Shown here one piece after another: positions 5,007 to 10,824 of a stretch of DNA of 10,824 bases (its first letter is position 1; the number at the start of each line of letters is the position of its first letter). The notes below the pieces were generated by a model. That model saw nothing but the letters and a program-made list of their open reading frames with translations. It was not told where the DNA came from and did no database searches. The stretch comes from an uncultured Collinsella sp. GTDB taxonomy: Bacteria; Actinomycetota; Coriobacteriia; Coriobacteriales; Coriobacteriaceae. The stretch covers positions 1 to 10,824 of the forward strand of contig UQXP01000051.1 of the NCBI GenBank assembly GCA_900545055.1, in the 5' to 3' direction. The position numbers and the translations under genes were made by a program.

Positions 5007-7205
5007 CTAGCCGACCGTATCGTCAGGCGTGGGTGAGGGGTCGGGAGTGGGCGTAGGCGTAGGCGTAGGCGTGCCGCCATCGCCGCCGGTCGAACCACCA
5101 GTGGAGCCGCCCGTCGAGCCACCGGTCGTACCGGTGCCGCCGGTGGTGTCGCCGCCCGTGGTCTCGGTGGTCGTGGTCGTCGTGGTAGTCGTCGTGGTGG
5201 TTTCCTCTTCGTCCTCGTTCTCGTCCTTGTCGTCGTTCTCCGTCTTCTTGGTGTTGTTGGTGCCGTAGAACTTCCAGACGCTGTTGTTCTTGTAGGTGGG
5301 AGCCGTTCCGGTCGCAAACTCCTCGCGCTCGGTACCGGTCAGAACGGTGTTCATAAACCGCTTAAAGACAGGCAGGTTGGTGCTGTCGCCCAGCAGGTCT
5401 GTGCCGTATTTTTGGATGGGGATCTCGCCCGCGGAATAGCCGGTCCACAGGGCGCACGCCAGCTGCGGGGTATAGCCGCAGAACCACAGGTTGGTGGTGT
5501 TGTCGGTGGTGCCCGTCTTGCCGGCATAGGGCTGGTTGACGCTCAGGGCACCGGCAGCACCCGTACCGCCGCCCTGCATGACGCCGGACAGAACATCGGT
5601 GACCGCGGCGGCCTCGCCCTCGGTAAGCACCTGTGAGGGATTGTCGGTGTGCTGGTACAGCACCGAGCCGGTGCGAGAGTCAATCTCGGTGATGGCGATC
5701 GGCTGGCGATAGTAGCCGCCGTTGGCAAACGTCGCGTAGGCGGCGGCCATCTCGAGCGGCGAGATCGAGCCGGTGCCGAGCGTCATGACGGGAACGTCCT
5801 CGATGTTGTCCTTGGCGGGATCGATGCCGAGCTTTTTGACGAGCGAGATGATCTTGCTGTTGCCGACGGCTTCCGCCACCTGGATGTAGCCGGTGTTGGA
5901 GGAGTATGCCGTCGCCTGCTTAAGCGTGATGTTGCCATAGCTATGGTTGGCGTAGTTTTGGACCTCGGTCGTGGTGCCCTTGGCCTTGAGCGGCGAGTTG
6001 CAGTTGAGGGTGACGTTGGGGTTCATGCCGTTTTGGATGGCAGTTGCCAGCGTAAAGGCCTTAAAGGTGGAGCCGACGGGACGCTTGGCCGTGGCATGGT
6101 TTACGTGGTTCTCGTCGGCGTTGTAGTCGTAGCCGCCCACCATGCACTTGATGTAGCCGGTCTTGGGGTCGACGACGACCATGCCCATGTCCAGGCCGTC
6201 GAGCGAGAGCGTGTCGAGCTGCTCTCGGACGGCATTCTCTGCCACCTGCTGCATCGTGGGGTCGATGGTGGTCTTGACGGTCAGGCCGCCCTTAAAGAGC
6301 ACGTCGGTCGAGAACTCCTGCTCCAGCAGCTGCTTGACATAGGCGACAAAGTAGGGCTGCGAGTATACGTCGACGCCGCTGCCCGAAATCTCGGTCACGT
6401 TGAGGGTGATGGGCTCGGCCTGTGCGGCATCGTGCTCCTCCTGCGTGATGTGGCCCAGGCGCAACATGTTGTCAAGGACCTTGTTGCGACGGGACAGCGC
6501 CAGGTCGGGGTTGACCGTGGGGTCGTACTGCGAGGGCGAGTTGGGAAGGCCGATGAGCAGTGCGGCCTCGCTCAGGGTGAGGTCGGCGGCGCTCTTGGAC
6601 AGATAGGTTTCGGCTGCGGCCTCGATGCCGTAGGCGCCGTGACCGTAGTAGATGGTGTTGAGGTACATCATGAGGATCTCGTCTTTGGAGTACATGTCCT
6701 CCATCTTGACGGCGATGTAGGCCTCGCGCACCTTACGCTCGATGGTCGAGTCGAACTGCTCCTCCTGCAGGATGGTGTTGCGCACCAGCTGCTGCGTGAT
6801 AGTCGAGGCGCCTTCGTGCCCGCCGCCGAGGGTTGCCACCGCAGCACGCGCGATACCCCACAGGTCGATACCGCCGTGCTCGTAGAAGCGCTCGTCCTCG
6901 ACGTCAACGGTGCCCTGCAGCACGTAGGGGGAGACCTCGTCCTTGGTGATGGACTTGCGGTTTTGCGTGTAGAAGCTCGCGATCTTGTTGCCGTTGCAGT
7001 CGACGATCTCGGTGGGCTCGCTCACCAGATACGCGTTGGCGTCGGTGTAGTCGGGCAGATCGGACAGCCAGCGGTTGACGTTGCCGACCATGCCGATGCC
7101 AAACGCCACGCCCGCAATCAGCAGAAAGCCCAAAAACGAGAGCAGGATTATGGGCAGAGCATGCGTCTTTGAACGGCTGCGTCCCTGTCGTTGGCGAGGA
7201 CCCAT
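5007..7205 (-). CDS. Class A penicillin-binding protein (PBP1A-type transglycosylase/transpeptidase)
   Basis: This is a bifunctional cell-wall enzyme that polymerises lipid II into glycan strands and cross-links the stem peptides outside the membrane. The 732 residues begin with a basic cytoplasmic stretch (GPRQRQGRSRSK), then one membrane anchor (about 17-40). The GT51 domain (about 60-260) has EDERFYEHGGID at 103-114 with catalytic E103, GASTITQQLVRN at 132-143, and RKVREAYIAVKME at 157-169. The transpeptidase domain (about 300-630) has the active-site SxxK in GSTFK (S379, K382), SSN at 435-437, and KTGTT at 563-567. All catalytic motifs are intact. Residues about 652-732 are low-complexity: an acidic run, twelve threonines (669-680), GGST repeats and a TP-repeat end. 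The start at 7205 is chosen because GGAGGTC at 7217-7211 lies just upstream; the longer frame to 7328 lacks such a site. The 5' leader has a small hairpin (GACGGC 7233-7238, GCCGTC 7245-7250). The gene is divergent from the U32 gene. Confidence 0.96.
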   Translation of the reverse strand: MGPRQRQGRSRSKTHALPIILLSFLGFLLIAGVAFGIGMVGNVNRWLSDLPDYTDANAYLVSEPTEIVDCNGNKIASFYTQNRKSITKDEVSPYVLQGTVDVEDERFYEHGGIDLWGIARAAVATLGGGHEGASTITQQLVRNTILQEEQFDSTIERKVREAYIAVKMEDMYSKDEILMMYLNTIYYGHGAYGIEAAAETYLSKSAADLTLSEAALLIGLPNSPSQYDPTVNPDLALSRRNKVLDNMLRLGHITQEEHDAAQAEPITLNVTEISGSGVDVYSQPYFVAYVKQLLEQEFSTDVLFKGGLTVKTTIDPTMQQVAENAVREQLDTLSLDGLDMGMVVVDPKTGYIKCMVGGYDYNADENHVNHATAKRPVGSTFKAFTLATAIQNGMNPNVTLNCNSPLKAKGTTTEVQNYANHSYGNITLKQATAYSSNTGYIQVAEAVGNSKIISLVKKLGIDPAKDNIEDVPVMTLGTGSISPLEMAAAYATFANGGYYRQPIAITEIDSRTGSVLYQHTDNPSQVLTEGEAAAVTDVLSGVMQGGGTGAAGALSVNQPYAGKTGTTDNTTNLWFCGYTPQLACALWTGYSAGEIPIQKYGTDLLGDSTNLPVFKRFMNTVLTGTEREEFATGTAPTYKNNSVWKFYGTNNTKKTENDDKDENEDEEETTTTTTTTTTTTETTGGDTTGGTGTTGGSTGGSTGGSTGGDGGTPTPTPTPTPDPSPTPDDTVG
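5050..5073. repeat. In-frame hexanucleotide repeat at the 3' end of the penicillin-binding protein gene
   Basis: GGCGTA occurs three times in tandem (5050-5067), followed by the near-copy GGCGTG (5068-5073). On the - strand it encodes alternating Thr-Pro. Because the unit is six bases, copy-number change would alter the length of the TP tail without shifting the frame. Confidence 0.75.
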
Positions 7206-7210
7206 ATATT

Positions 7211-7217
7211 GACCTCC
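7211..7217 (-). promoter_or_regulatory. Ribosome-binding site deciding the penicillin-binding protein start
   Basis: On the - strand this reads GGAGGTC, with about 6 bases to the ATG at 7205-7203. It supports translation from this ATG and not from the frame's upstream start at 7328, whose extra 41 residues look like translated leader sequence. Confidence 0.85.
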
Positions 7218-7354
7218 AGGTATGTCGTGCCGGACGGCGGATGTGCCGTCGGGGCAGGATGGACATAAGTTATTACACGATAAACCAAACGGGGCGCGTG
7301 AGGCCTCGTGTATGCTGGAAGACGGCATTTTTCAGAGTGAATGCATACCTTGGT

Positions 7355-7360
7355 AAGGAG
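7355..7360 (+). promoter_or_regulatory. Ribosome-binding site deciding the U32 gene start
   Basis: AAGGAG lies 7 bases before the ATG at 7368. An in-frame ATG at 7341 lies upstream of this site and has no comparable site of its own, so 7368 is the likelier start. Confidence 0.85.
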
Positions 7361-7367
7361 TTTGCCG

Positions 7368-9326
7368 ATGGCGATTCGGGCGATGGGGCCGAGCGGACAA
7401 TACGAGACTGGATTGGATGCTGCCGGTGCGGCGCTGCCCGAGCTGCTGGCGCCGGCGGGCGGACTCGACCAGATGCTTGCGGCCATCGCCGCGGGTGCCG
7501 ATGCCATCTATGCGGGGTTGGGCGGCTTTAACGCCCGTGTGAGTGCCCATGGCTTTACGGATGACGAGTTTGCGCGCGGCTGCGCCGTGGCGCATACCCA
7601 TGGCGTGCGTGTGTACGTGACGCTCAACGTGTTCGTGTTTGACGATGAGCTTGCCGACGCGGTGGCGTTGGGGGCTCATGCACTGGAGCTGGGCGCCGAT
7701 GCTCTGATTGTCGCCGATGCCGGGCTGGCTTGTGCACTGCGCGCGGCGATTCCCGGGGTCGAGATTCACCTGTCCACGCAGGCGGGCGTTCATAGCGAAG
7801 GCGCCGTGCGGCTTGCCGCCGATGAGCTGGGGGTCGAGCGCGTGACGACGGCACGCGAGCTGACGGTCGACGAGATTGCGGCGCTATGTGCCACGGGCGT
7901 GCCCATCGAGGTATTCTGCCACGGTGCGATTTGCATCGGCTATTCGGGGGCGTGCGAGTTTTCGGCCCTGCGGCGTGGGCGCTCGGCGATGCGCGGCGAC
8001 TGCACGCAGCCGTGCCGTCTGGCGTACGACCTAGTGGACGAGGCGGGACAGAGCGTTGTTGCCGTCGAGGGAGATCGCCTGCTGTGTCCGCATGACTATC
8101 TGGGTATTGCGCATCTGCCCGAGCTTGTAGATGCCGGCGTGGCGTCGCTCAAGATCGAGGGGCGCATGAAGAACCCCGATTACGTATTCAGCGTGGTGCG
8201 GGTGTGGCGCCGGGCACTCGATATGCTGTGCGACGGCGCGTGGGACCCCGGTGCCGTGGAAGAGCTTGAGCGCGAGCTGGGAAGGTCGTTTAACCGTGGG
8301 TTTACCGATGCGTACCTGCGAGGGCGTTCGGGTGCCGAGCTGATGAGCTTTGAGCGTGCGATTAACCAGGGCGTGCGCGTGGGGCGCTTGGTCGCTGTGG
8401 GCCACGAAGAGGTGACCGTTGAGCTCGACGCCGCCGTGGCGGCGGGTGACACGCTCGAGATTCGGTTTTATCCGGGTGTCGACGCGCGTCCCGATGTGCC
8501 CAAGCGCTGGCCGCAGGTGCCTTGCCCTGTGGATGCCGCAGCGGGGAAGCGCGTCGTCGTGCATTGCAAGCGTAAGGTGGATGCGGGCTGCGAGGTGTAC
8601 CTGATTCGCAGCGCCGGCATGTTGGATCAGACGGCGGCGGTGTTGGAGCGCATGCGGGCCGAGGCGGATGCGATTGCGCCCGTTGCGCGTGCCGTTGAGG
8701 TGCTGCCCTTTGAGGACGTTGCGGTGGATAGCGGTGCGTCGGCGGAGTTGGTGGAGTGCGCGGTTCCCGCTCGCATGGTTTTTGCTTGGCAGCTGATGGA
8801 TACCGACCCGCGCAGAGAACTCGATTTGTCCGACGCCGTTGTGGTGCTGGACGAGGTGTGCCGCACGGGTGACGCTGACCGGACCCGCTCGCTGATGCAG
8901 CGTGCCGGGCGCGTCGTCTGCCGCAACTTGGGACAGGTGGTGATCGCTCGCGAGCTGGGCGTGACGTTTGACGTGGCGGCGCCGGTGTTCTGCGCGAATC
9001 GGGCCACGCTTACCTGGCTGCGCGGACTCGGTGCGGGGCGGGTGTACTTGCCGGCCGAGTTGCTCGGCAATGATGCGGAGCGTATTGCCGAACTGACGGC
9101 CGAACCTGGTGTTCTGGGCCCTGTCGATGCCGATTGCCCCGAGCTCATGGTGTGCGAGCACTGCCTGCTGACCGCCGAGGACGTCTGCGCCACCGATGCG
9201 ACGGGACAGGTCCGTTGCCGCGACTGCTTGCGTCGTCGGCAGGTACGCTATCTGGTCGAGCGTGACGGTACACGTCTGCCAGTTGCCATTGACGCATGCG
9301 GCAGGACGAGGATTTTCCTGTCGTAG
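7368..9326 (+). CDS. U32 family protein (collagenase-like / RlhA-type RNA hydroxylation family)
   Basis: U32 proteins were first called peptidases. Characterised bacterial members such as RlhA, TrhP and UbiU/UbiV hydroxylate 23S rRNA, tRNA or quinones, and several carry an iron-sulfur cluster. The 652-residue product matches the length of E. coli RlhA. The N-terminal barrel (about 23-270) starts PELLAPAGGLDQMLAAIAAG and contains EVFCHGAICIGYSGACEFSA at 181-200, close to the U32 signature. Likely cluster ligands are C189, C196, C212 or C216 (in GDCTQPCR) and C240 (LLCPHDYL). SLKIEGRMKNPDYV at 260-273 is also typical. A beta-rich segment (about 335-420) and a second half follow. The C-terminus is cysteine-rich: CEHC at 596-599, C607, and CRDC at 617-620, resembling the TEHC-type ending of Gram-positive U32 proteins. 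It is transcribed divergently from the penicillin-binding protein gene, across 162 bases. The hydroxylation role is inferred from family; the substrate (rRNA, tRNA or other) is not settled by sequence. Confidence 0.85.
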   Translation: MAIRAMGPSGQYETGLDAAGAALPELLAPAGGLDQMLAAIAAGADAIYAGLGGFNARVSAHGFTDDEFARGCAVAHTHGVRVYVTLNVFVFDDELADAVALGAHALELGADALIVADAGLACALRAAIPGVEIHLSTQAGVHSEGAVRLAADELGVERVTTARELTVDEIAALCATGVPIEVFCHGAICIGYSGACEFSALRRGRSAMRGDCTQPCRLAYDLVDEAGQSVVAVEGDRLLCPHDYLGIAHLPELVDAGVASLKIEGRMKNPDYVFSVVRVWRRALDMLCDGAWDPGAVEELERELGRSFNRGFTDAYLRGRSGAELMSFERAINQGVRVGRLVAVGHEEVTVELDAAVAAGDTLEIRFYPGVDARPDVPKRWPQVPCPVDAAAGKRVVVHCKRKVDAGCEVYLIRSAGMLDQTAAVLERMRAEADAIAPVARAVEVLPFEDVAVDSGASAELVECAVPARMVFAWQLMDTDPRRELDLSDAVVVLDEVCRTGDADRTRSLMQRAGRVVCRNLGQVVIARELGVTFDVAAPVFCANRATLTWLRGLGAGRVYLPAELLGNDAERIAELTAEPGVLGPVDADCPELMVCEHCLLTAEDVCATDATGQVRCRDCLRRRQVRYLVERDGTRLPVAIDACGRTRIFLS

Positions 9327-9345
9327 GTGCCGCGTCGCGTCAGTT

Positions 9346-9354
9346 TGTTATCAT
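9346..9354 (+). promoter_or_regulatory. Extended -10 promoter candidate for tyrS
   Basis: TGTTATCAT is a TGn element joined to TATCAT, a 5-of-6 match to the -10 consensus. No good -35 hexamer lies 17 bases upstream, which is usual for extended -10 promoters. Transcription would begin near 9361, giving a leader of about 62 bases that includes the hairpin at 9375-9401. Confidence 0.5.
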
Positions 9355-9374
9355 AAGAGAGTTTATGGACTTCC

Positions 9375-9401
9375 AGCACCGCCGTTTTCGGCGAGGGTGC
9401 T
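9375..9401 (+). other. Leader hairpin before tyrS
   Basis: AGCACC (9375-9380) pairs with GGTGCT (9396-9401), and GCCG (9381-9384) with CGGC (9389-9392), around a TTTT loop with a 3-base bulge (GAG). No T-run follows, so it is not a terminator. It ends 6 bases before the AAAGGAGG ribosome-binding site (9408-9415). The leader is far too short for a standard tyrosine T-box. It could stabilise the mRNA, tune translation or bind a protein. Confidence 0.55.
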
Positions 9402-9422
9402 ATAGCAAAAGGAGGATACCCA

Positions 9423-10634
9423 ATGCTGTCTGTTGACGAGCAAATGCGTATCATCACCTCGGGCGCCGCGCAGATCGTTCCCGAGGCCGACCTTCGCAAG
9501 AAGCTTGAGAAGGGCGAGCCCCTCAACATCAAGCTCGGCGTCGATCCCACCAGCCCCGATCTGCACCTGGGCCATGCCGTGCCGCTGCGCAAGATGCGCC
9601 AGTTCCAGGACCTGGGCCACAACGTCACCCTTATCATCGGCAACGGCACCGCGCTAATCGGCGATCCTTCGGGCAAGAACTCCACGCGTCCGCAGCTTTC
9701 GCAGGAGCAGATCGAGGCCAACGCCGAGACCTACGTGAGCCAGGCCATGAAGATCCTGGATCCCGAGAAGACCACCATTGTGCACAACGGCGACTGGATC
9801 CTTTCGATGGATCTGGCCGGTCTGCTGCAGGTGTGCTCCAAGTTCACCGTCGCCCGCATCCTTGAGCGCGACGACTTTACTAAGCGCTACCAGTCTCAGA
9901 CGCCGATCGCCCTGCACGAGTTCCTGTACCCCGTGATGCAGGCCTTCGACTCCGTTCAGATCAAGGCCGACGTGGAGATGGGCGGCACCGACCAGCTCTT
10001 CAACCTACTCGCCGGCCGCGAGCTCATGGAGAAGATGGGCATGGAGCCGCAGATTGCGCTCACCATGCCGCTGCTCGAGGGCACTGACGGCGTGCGCAAG
10101 ATGTCCAAGTCCTATGGCAACTACATCGGTCTGACCGATGCTCCCAAGGATATGTTCGGCAAGACCATGTCCATCCCCGACGAGATGATCGGCAAGTACT
10201 ATCGTCTGGCCAGCTCGCTCGCCCCGGCCGAGGTCGACAAGATCGATGCCGCCCTGGCCGACGGTTCCGCCGACCCCTACGAGCTCAAGCGCGCTCTGGG
10301 TCGCGACCTGTGCGATACCTACCACGGCGCCGGCGCCGGCGACGAGGCCCAGGCCGAGTTCGACCGTGTGTTCAAGGAAGGCCAGCTTGCCGACTTCCCC
10401 GAGAAGCACGTTGAGCTGACTGTTAACGACGAGGGTCAGATCTACCTCGCTGGCCTGCTCAAGGACCTGGGCCTTTCGGCCAGCGCCGGTCAGGCCCGCC
10501 GCGACATCGACGGCGGCGGCGTCAAGATCAACGGCAAGGCTGTGGCTCCCAAGAGCTACAACATCGACCCGAGCGCCCTCAAGCTGGGCGATACCCTCTC
10601 CGTGGGCAAGCGCAAGGGCTTTAAGTTGATTTAG
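9423..10634 (+). CDS. tyrS: Tyrosine--tRNA ligase (KMSKS type)
   Basis: This enzyme charges tRNA-Tyr with tyrosine in the cytoplasm. The 403-residue class I synthetase has the nucleotide-binding motif HLGH at 48-51 (in DLHLGHAVPLRKM), GNGTALIGDPSGK at 73-85, GGTDQLFNLLAGRE at 187-200, and KMSKS at 226-230. The C-terminal S4-type RNA-binding domain (about 340-403) contains SAGQARRDIDGGGVKINGKA at 353-372. KMSKS, not KFGKS, places it in the TyrZ-like branch and not the E. coli TyrS branch. Codon use is strongly biased towards C- and G-ending codons, as in the ribosomal genes, suggesting high expression. The start at 9423 is supported by a strong AAAGGAGG site with 7 bases spacing. The upstream promoter and leader hairpin suggest a separate transcription unit from the U32 gene, although no terminator is seen between them. 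Confidence 0.97.
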   Translation: MLSVDEQMRIITSGAAQIVPEADLRKKLEKGEPLNIKLGVDPTSPDLHLGHAVPLRKMRQFQDLGHNVTLIIGNGTALIGDPSGKNSTRPQLSQEQIEANAETYVSQAMKILDPEKTTIVHNGDWILSMDLAGLLQVCSKFTVARILERDDFTKRYQSQTPIALHEFLYPVMQAFDSVQIKADVEMGGTDQLFNLLAGRELMEKMGMEPQIALTMPLLEGTDGVRKMSKSYGNYIGLTDAPKDMFGKTMSIPDEMIGKYYRLASSLAPAEVDKIDAALADGSADPYELKRALGRDLCDTYHGAGAGDEAQAEFDRVFKEGQLADFPEKHVELTVNDEGQIYLAGLLKDLGLSASAGQARRDIDGGGVKINGKAVAPKSYNIDPSALKLGDTLSVGKRKGFKLI

Positions 10635-10635
10635 T

Positions 10636-10659
10636 TCCGCCGTTCTACCGAACGGCGGA
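10636..10659. repeat. GC-rich hairpin just after tyrS
   Basis: TCCGCCGTTC (10636-10645) and GAACGGCGGA (10650-10659) form a perfect 10-bp stem around a TACC loop, beginning two bases after the tyrS stop. There is no T-run after it. It may protect the 3' end of the message or assist termination. Confidence 0.75.
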
Positions 10660-10673
10660 CCGGCCGACGCTGC

Positions 10674-10772
10674 GCGGGCCGCATTTGGACAATCTGACGT
10701 TCAACTTCAAGGGCGCGACCAGAAGGTCAGCGCCCTTTCGTTTCACGTCACCTTGTCTCAAATGCGGCCCGC
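10674..10772. repeat. Long nested imperfect palindrome (about 100 nt) after tyrS
   Basis: The outer arms GCGGGCCGCATTTG (10674-10687) and CAAATGCGGCCCGC (10759-10772) are perfect 14-bp reverse complements. Inside them GACAA (10688-10692) pairs with TTGTC (10753-10757) past a one-base bulge. TGACGT (10695-10700) then pairs with ACGTCA (10745-10750), and the hairpin 10709-10737 forms the tip. About 37 base pairs can form in all. I find no coding region inside. It may be an interspersed palindromic element of the MITE or REP type, a structured RNA, or an elaborated terminator. Only one copy is in this window, so repetition cannot be judged. The 190 bases after tyrS hold this, the hairpin before it and no convincing gene. 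Confidence 0.8.
10709..10743 (+). terminator. Terminator-like hairpin at the tip of the palindrome
   Basis: AAGGGCGCGACC (10709-10720) pairs with GGTC (10725-10728) and GCGCCCTT (10730-10737), with one bulged A and an AGAA loop. The stem runs into TTTCGTTT. The T-tract is interrupted by CG, so termination efficiency is uncertain. It is the best candidate for the end of tyrS transcription. Confidence 0.6.
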
Positions 10773-10824
10773 TCGCTCATATGACCCAATCCGCTGTCAA
10801 GAGCCACAATGGCCCCGCCGACCG

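Noticed and set aside
5649..7172. 507-codon open frame on the + strand opposite the penicillin-binding protein gene
   Set aside because: It is a shadow of a gene with intact catalytic motifs. It has no ribosome-binding site and its composition reflects mirrored codon bias.
7206..7328. Longer N-terminus of the penicillin-binding protein from 7328
   Set aside because: It would translate the ribosome-binding site and add a non-conserved, cysteine-containing stretch before the usual basic region and membrane anchor.
7310..7348. GTATGC/GCATAC inverted repeat before the U32 gene as an operator
   Set aside because: Arms are only 6 bp with a 27-base spacer, easily due to chance; no matching promoter elements were found around it.
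8031..9161. 376-codon open frame on the - strand inside the U32 gene
   Set aside because: It is antisense to a gene with clear family motifs and shows no recognisable domain of its own.
9361..9422. Tyrosine T-box riboswitch
   Set aside because: The leader is too short and lacks the conserved T-box sequence and a terminator/antiterminator pair.
10781..10824. Possible start of another gene (ATG at 10781, reading MTQSAVKSHNGPAD) running off the right edge
   Set aside because: No ribosome-binding site precedes it and only 14 complete codons are visible; it cannot be supported from this window.

Overview
This window looks like a chromosomal segment of a high-GC Gram-positive bacterium. My best inference is an actinobacterium of the class Coriobacteriia, such as Collinsella or a relative. 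The grounds are the G+C-rich codon use, the short zinc-free type of ribosomal protein S4, the Ala/Lys/Pro tail on L17, the KMSKS-type tyrosyl-tRNA synthetase and the gene order. The taxon is inferred from remembered family features and has not been tested by a search.

Layout, left to right. (1) Positions 1-2129 are the end of the ribosomal alpha operon on the + strand: the 3' end of rpsK, then rpsD, rpoA and rplQ, closed by a textbook intrinsic terminator at 2156-2186. (2) truA (tRNA pseudouridine synthase) follows, then an atypical family-2 glycosyltransferase-like gene that probably starts with TTG. (3) A 132-bp AT-richer gap carries two palindromic elements and leads into argR, the arginine repressor. 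(4) argR converges with a class A penicillin-binding protein gene on the - strand. Each of these two genes has its own intrinsic terminator in the short gap between them. (5) Divergent from the penicillin-binding protein gene is a large U32-family protein gene with the cysteine pattern of iron-sulfur RNA or quinone hydroxylation proteins. (6) tyrS follows behind its own extended -10 promoter and a leader hairpin. (7) The last 190 bases have no convincing gene but hold two strong inverted repeats. One is a nested, roughly 100-nt imperfect palindrome with a terminator-like core.

Most of the window is core housekeeping: translation (S11, S4, L17, TyrRS, TruA, probably the U32 protein), transcription (RNA polymerase alpha), cell-wall synthesis (the bifunctional PBP) and arginine regulation (ArgR). 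I see no phage, transposase, CRISPR array, toxin-antitoxin or defence genes. I do not see a convincing new biological system. The items most worth a second look are the long palindrome after tyrS, the paired TTTCGAAA palindromes before argR, the Asp-to-Asn change in ArgR's arginine-binding motif, the degenerate glycosyltransferase, and the low-complexity tail of the penicillin-binding protein.
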